NCBI GenBank assembly: GCA_964568145.1 | Contig: CAZMOZ010000005.1 | Location: 1 to 64,000, forward strand | Direction of reading: 5' to 3' | Length of the DNA: 64,000 bases | From: DSVZ01 sp964568145 | Lineage (GTDB): Bacteria > Verrucomicrobiota > Verrucomicrobiia > Limisphaerales > J093 | The notes under the pieces: generated by a model | What the model saw: only the letters and a program-made list of their open reading frames with translations | Told to the model about the DNA's origin: nothing | The model's database searches: none | In this document: one piece after another, positions 63,738 through 64,000 of the stretch | Position numbering within the stretch: position 1 is the first letter of the stretch | Layout of the letters: each line of letters starts with the position of its first letter | Made by a program: the position numbers and the translations under genes

Positions 63738-64000
63738 ATGAAAAGGAACGTTTTGCCCTGGGGGCTGCTTCTGCCCCTCGCCGTCTCCGCCTTCGGCCAG
63801 ATTCCGCGTCCGGGCATTGACTGTGGCTGCGATCGCACCGGCGCTTACGTACGGTCGGGCATTGCCAGCGTCGCGTGGAATGCCCTGCAGTCTCCGCGCG
63901 GCACCTTCACAGTGGAACCGTTCGCCGCTGGCAACGGCCTCGTGGTGCGCCAGGCGGGAAAGGAAGTCCTCACGTTCGGTCCTGCTTCGGCTGCGATCGG
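63738..64000 (+). CDS. Secreted hypothetical protein (N-terminus only)
   Basis: The first 87 residues are present, then the window ends. Signal peptide MKRNVLPWGLLLPLAVSAFG, cleavage likely after FGQ. The mature start IPRPGIDCGCDRTGAYVRSG has a CxC pair, and continues VAWNALQSPRGTFTVEPFAA. No domain is recognised from this part. ATG at 63738. Confidence 0.7.
   Translation, partial: MKRNVLPWGLLLPLAVSAFGQIPRPGIDCGCDRTGAYVRSGIASVAWNALQSPRGTFTVEPFAAGNGLVVRQAGKEVLTFGPASAAI

Overview
This window is GC-rich (roughly two thirds G+C by eye) and comes from a Gram-negative bacterium. BamA, an OmpH/Skp chaperone, a MacA/MacB-type exporter and a Tat-exported Gfo/Idh/MocA oxidoreductase beside a Tat-exported sugar isomerase all point that way. 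Several signs fit Verrucomicrobiota, Limisphaerales/Pedosphaera-like: the family mix, secreted proteins ending in an FYRLR-type tail, the near absence of Shine-Dalgarno sequences, and intergenic spaces packed with short-word repeats and small palindromes. The phylum is an inference; no rRNA is present.

Layout. 1-5 kb: partial NAD(P)-binding protein, deoC, typA/bipA, CNNM/CorC-type membrane protein. 4.8-10.6 kb: cytochrome c fused to a barrel-like domain, then a minus-strand dnaB-bamA-skp cluster. 10.9-18.8 kb: a DUF3516-type SF2 helicase, then one very large TIR-CHAT-NTPase-TPR gene now split into two reading frames, preceded by a small unknown gene. 18.9-25 kb: HPr-like protein, CDF metal transporter, MFS transporter, tmRNA, Tat isomerase and divergent Tat oxidoreductase. 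25-36 kb: secreted four-repeat protein, EF-hand membrane protein, Crp/Fnr regulator, K+-independent-type membrane pyrophosphatase, ruvB with an overlapping metallo-hydrolase, tRNA-Arg(CCG). 36.5-47.8 kb: LarA-like protein plus SDR, DHH phosphoesterase plus small lipoprotein, DUF4380-like protein and Yip1 protein, MacA-MacB-permease-permease exporter, SufT. 47.9-57.5 kb: DUF4143 ATPase, NusG-like factor, Xer recombinase, E2 and E3 of a 2-oxo acid dehydrogenase, MscS channel, squalene-hopene cyclase. 57.6-64 kb: LysR regulator, two-gene ABC exporter, start of a secreted protein.

Two things stand out. First, the TIR-CHAT-NTPase-TPR protein (13849-18452) has the architecture of a bacterial immune receptor that pairs two effector modules with an NTPase switch and a TPR sensor. 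It is interrupted by an 85-nt palindromic element in which one arm lacks a single base; restoring that base rejoins the frame. Second, the window holds at least four kinds of small non-coding repeat: (a) palindromes ending CGTAGC(A/C)GCCGAC, found inside two genes; (b) multi-hairpin cassettes, one of them inside the TPR region; (c) MITE-like units bounded by GGCGCA(T/G)CTCA inverted ends, one carrying a nested insertion; (d) arrays of degenerate 7-10 nt words. Those inside genes leave, or with one base restored would leave, an open frame, so they act as protein-extending insertions.
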